From positions 1 to 13,049 of the forward strand of contig JBKQWK010000211.1 in NCBI GenBank assembly GCA_052139595.1: a stretch of DNA of 13,049 nucleotides, read 5' to 3'. Shown piece by piece: positions 12,846 through 13,049 of this stretch. Source of the stretch: JBKQWK01 sp052139595 (GTDB taxonomy: Bacteria; Actinomycetota; Thermoleophilia; UBA2241). The notes under the pieces are model-generated. The model had not been told where the DNA came from, did not search any database, and worked only from the letters and a program-made list of their open reading frames with translations. The translations under genes were made by a program, and so were the position numbers. How positions within the stretch are numbered: the first letter of the stretch is position 1; the number at the start of each line of letters is the position of its first letter.

Positions 12846-13049
12846 CTGACTGGGTCATTCGCGGGCTGCGCAGCGGGATGCGCAGCAGCAAGTATCCGCG
12901 CCGGGCGGAGCCGGCGGCGGGCGTCAGCCCAGGCCGGCCAGTCCCGACACAGCTGCCGTCGGCGTCAGCTGCTGCGCTTGCCGCAGTTTGCCCAGCGGGG
13001 GCCCTGCCCGCGAGCGGCCAGGGCGTCAGCGTCGACTACGAACACTGCC
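12842..13049 (+). CDS. Ferredoxin/NuoB-type electron-transfer subunit of the Hyf-like complex (partial, N-terminus)
   Basis: Only 69 residues are visible before the window ends. The start MTDWVIRGLRSGMRSSKYPR resembles the N-terminus of iron-sulfur subunits of complex I and Hyf-like complexes, where an amphipathic RGL-x-G segment leads into a Y-P motif. CPAGAL at 50-55 is like the CPTGAI of 4Fe-4S ferredoxin domains, and VSVDYEHC at 62-69 looks like the lead-in to the first cysteine cluster (usually DxxxCxxCxxC). It could be a HyfH/NuoI ferredoxin or a NuoB/HyfI small subunit with an N-terminal ferredoxin domain; the rest of the gene is needed to choose. GAGGTG lies just before the ATG, which overlaps the preceding micro-ORF stop. 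It should pass electrons to or from the HyfG-like subunit. Confidence 0.65.
   Translation, partial: MTDWVIRGLRSGMRSSKYPRRAEPAAGVSPGRPVPTQLPSASAAALAAVCPAGALPASGQGVSVDYEHC

Noticed and set aside
7957..13049. Calling the operon respiratory complex I (nuo) or an Mrp antiporter
   Set aside because: The set HyfC-HyfE-HyfF plus a NuoC-NuoD fusion, without NuoA, J, L, M or N as separate genes, matches the hydrogenase-4-like layout; Mrp operons do not contain NuoH or NuoC-D proteins.
1..13049. tRNA or rRNA genes, CRISPR arrays, insertion sequences, phage or toxin-antitoxin genes
   Set aside because: I looked for spaced direct repeats, transposase motifs, terminal inverted repeats, cloverleaf-like sequence and conserved rRNA stretches and found none; base composition is even across the window.

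Overview
The window is about 13 kb of GC-rich bacterial chromosome. Codons mostly end in G or C, and many genes start with GTG or overlap by ATGA. Ribosome-binding sites are AGGAGG-like, and promoters resemble the sigma-70 class. Three things together fit a GC-rich free-living bacterium such as a Chloroflexota (Thermomicrobia-like) lineage: the GxxGCxxxGDGDYG form of the Lgt signature, a HAD-GH65 fusion and a hydrogenase-4-like membrane complex. That placement is a guess; no rRNA or other marker gene is present.

Left part (1-5218). The last 39 codons of an unidentified plus-strand gene come first. A well-formed promoter then sits almost on top of the start of lgt (prolipoprotein diacylglyceryl transferase). 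lgt converges on a two-gene minus-strand operon. Its first gene encodes a large two-domain enzyme: an N-terminal HAD-type sugar-phosphatase-like domain joined to a GH65 disaccharide phosphorylase. Its second gene is a tandem universal stress protein, overlapping the first by ATGA.

Middle part (5219-7798). A divergent intergenic region of about 260 bp leads into a plus-strand pair separated by 3 bp. The first gene is a class V aminotransferase/cysteine-desulfurase-like PLP enzyme that lacks the desulfurase cysteine. The second is a homoserine dehydrogenase without an ACT domain. An 8-bp inverted repeat upstream of the first could fold over its start codon.

Right part (7799 to the end). A strong promoter (TTGACA, 17 bp, TATCCT) drives a tightly coupled operon for a group-4-hydrogenase-like, complex I-related membrane complex. 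It contains hyfC-like (NuoH family), hyfE-like (NuoK-containing), hyfF-like (antiporter family) and hyfG-like (NuoC-NuoD fusion) genes, followed by the start of a ferredoxin/NuoB-type electron-transfer subunit that runs off the window. The HyfG-like protein has lost all four cysteines that bind the NiFe centre, so the complex should not be a hydrogenase. It best fits the energy-converting hydrogenase-related (Ehr) group, whose redox reaction is unknown.

The least usual aspect of this operon is a set of three tiny coupled ORFs. A 39-residue Cys/His-containing ORF with a perfect AGGAGG opens the operon and ends in the ATGA that starts hyfC. Two micro-ORFs of 18 and 17 codons exactly fill the gaps before hyfG and before the ferredoxin-like gene, each joined by ATGA at both ends.
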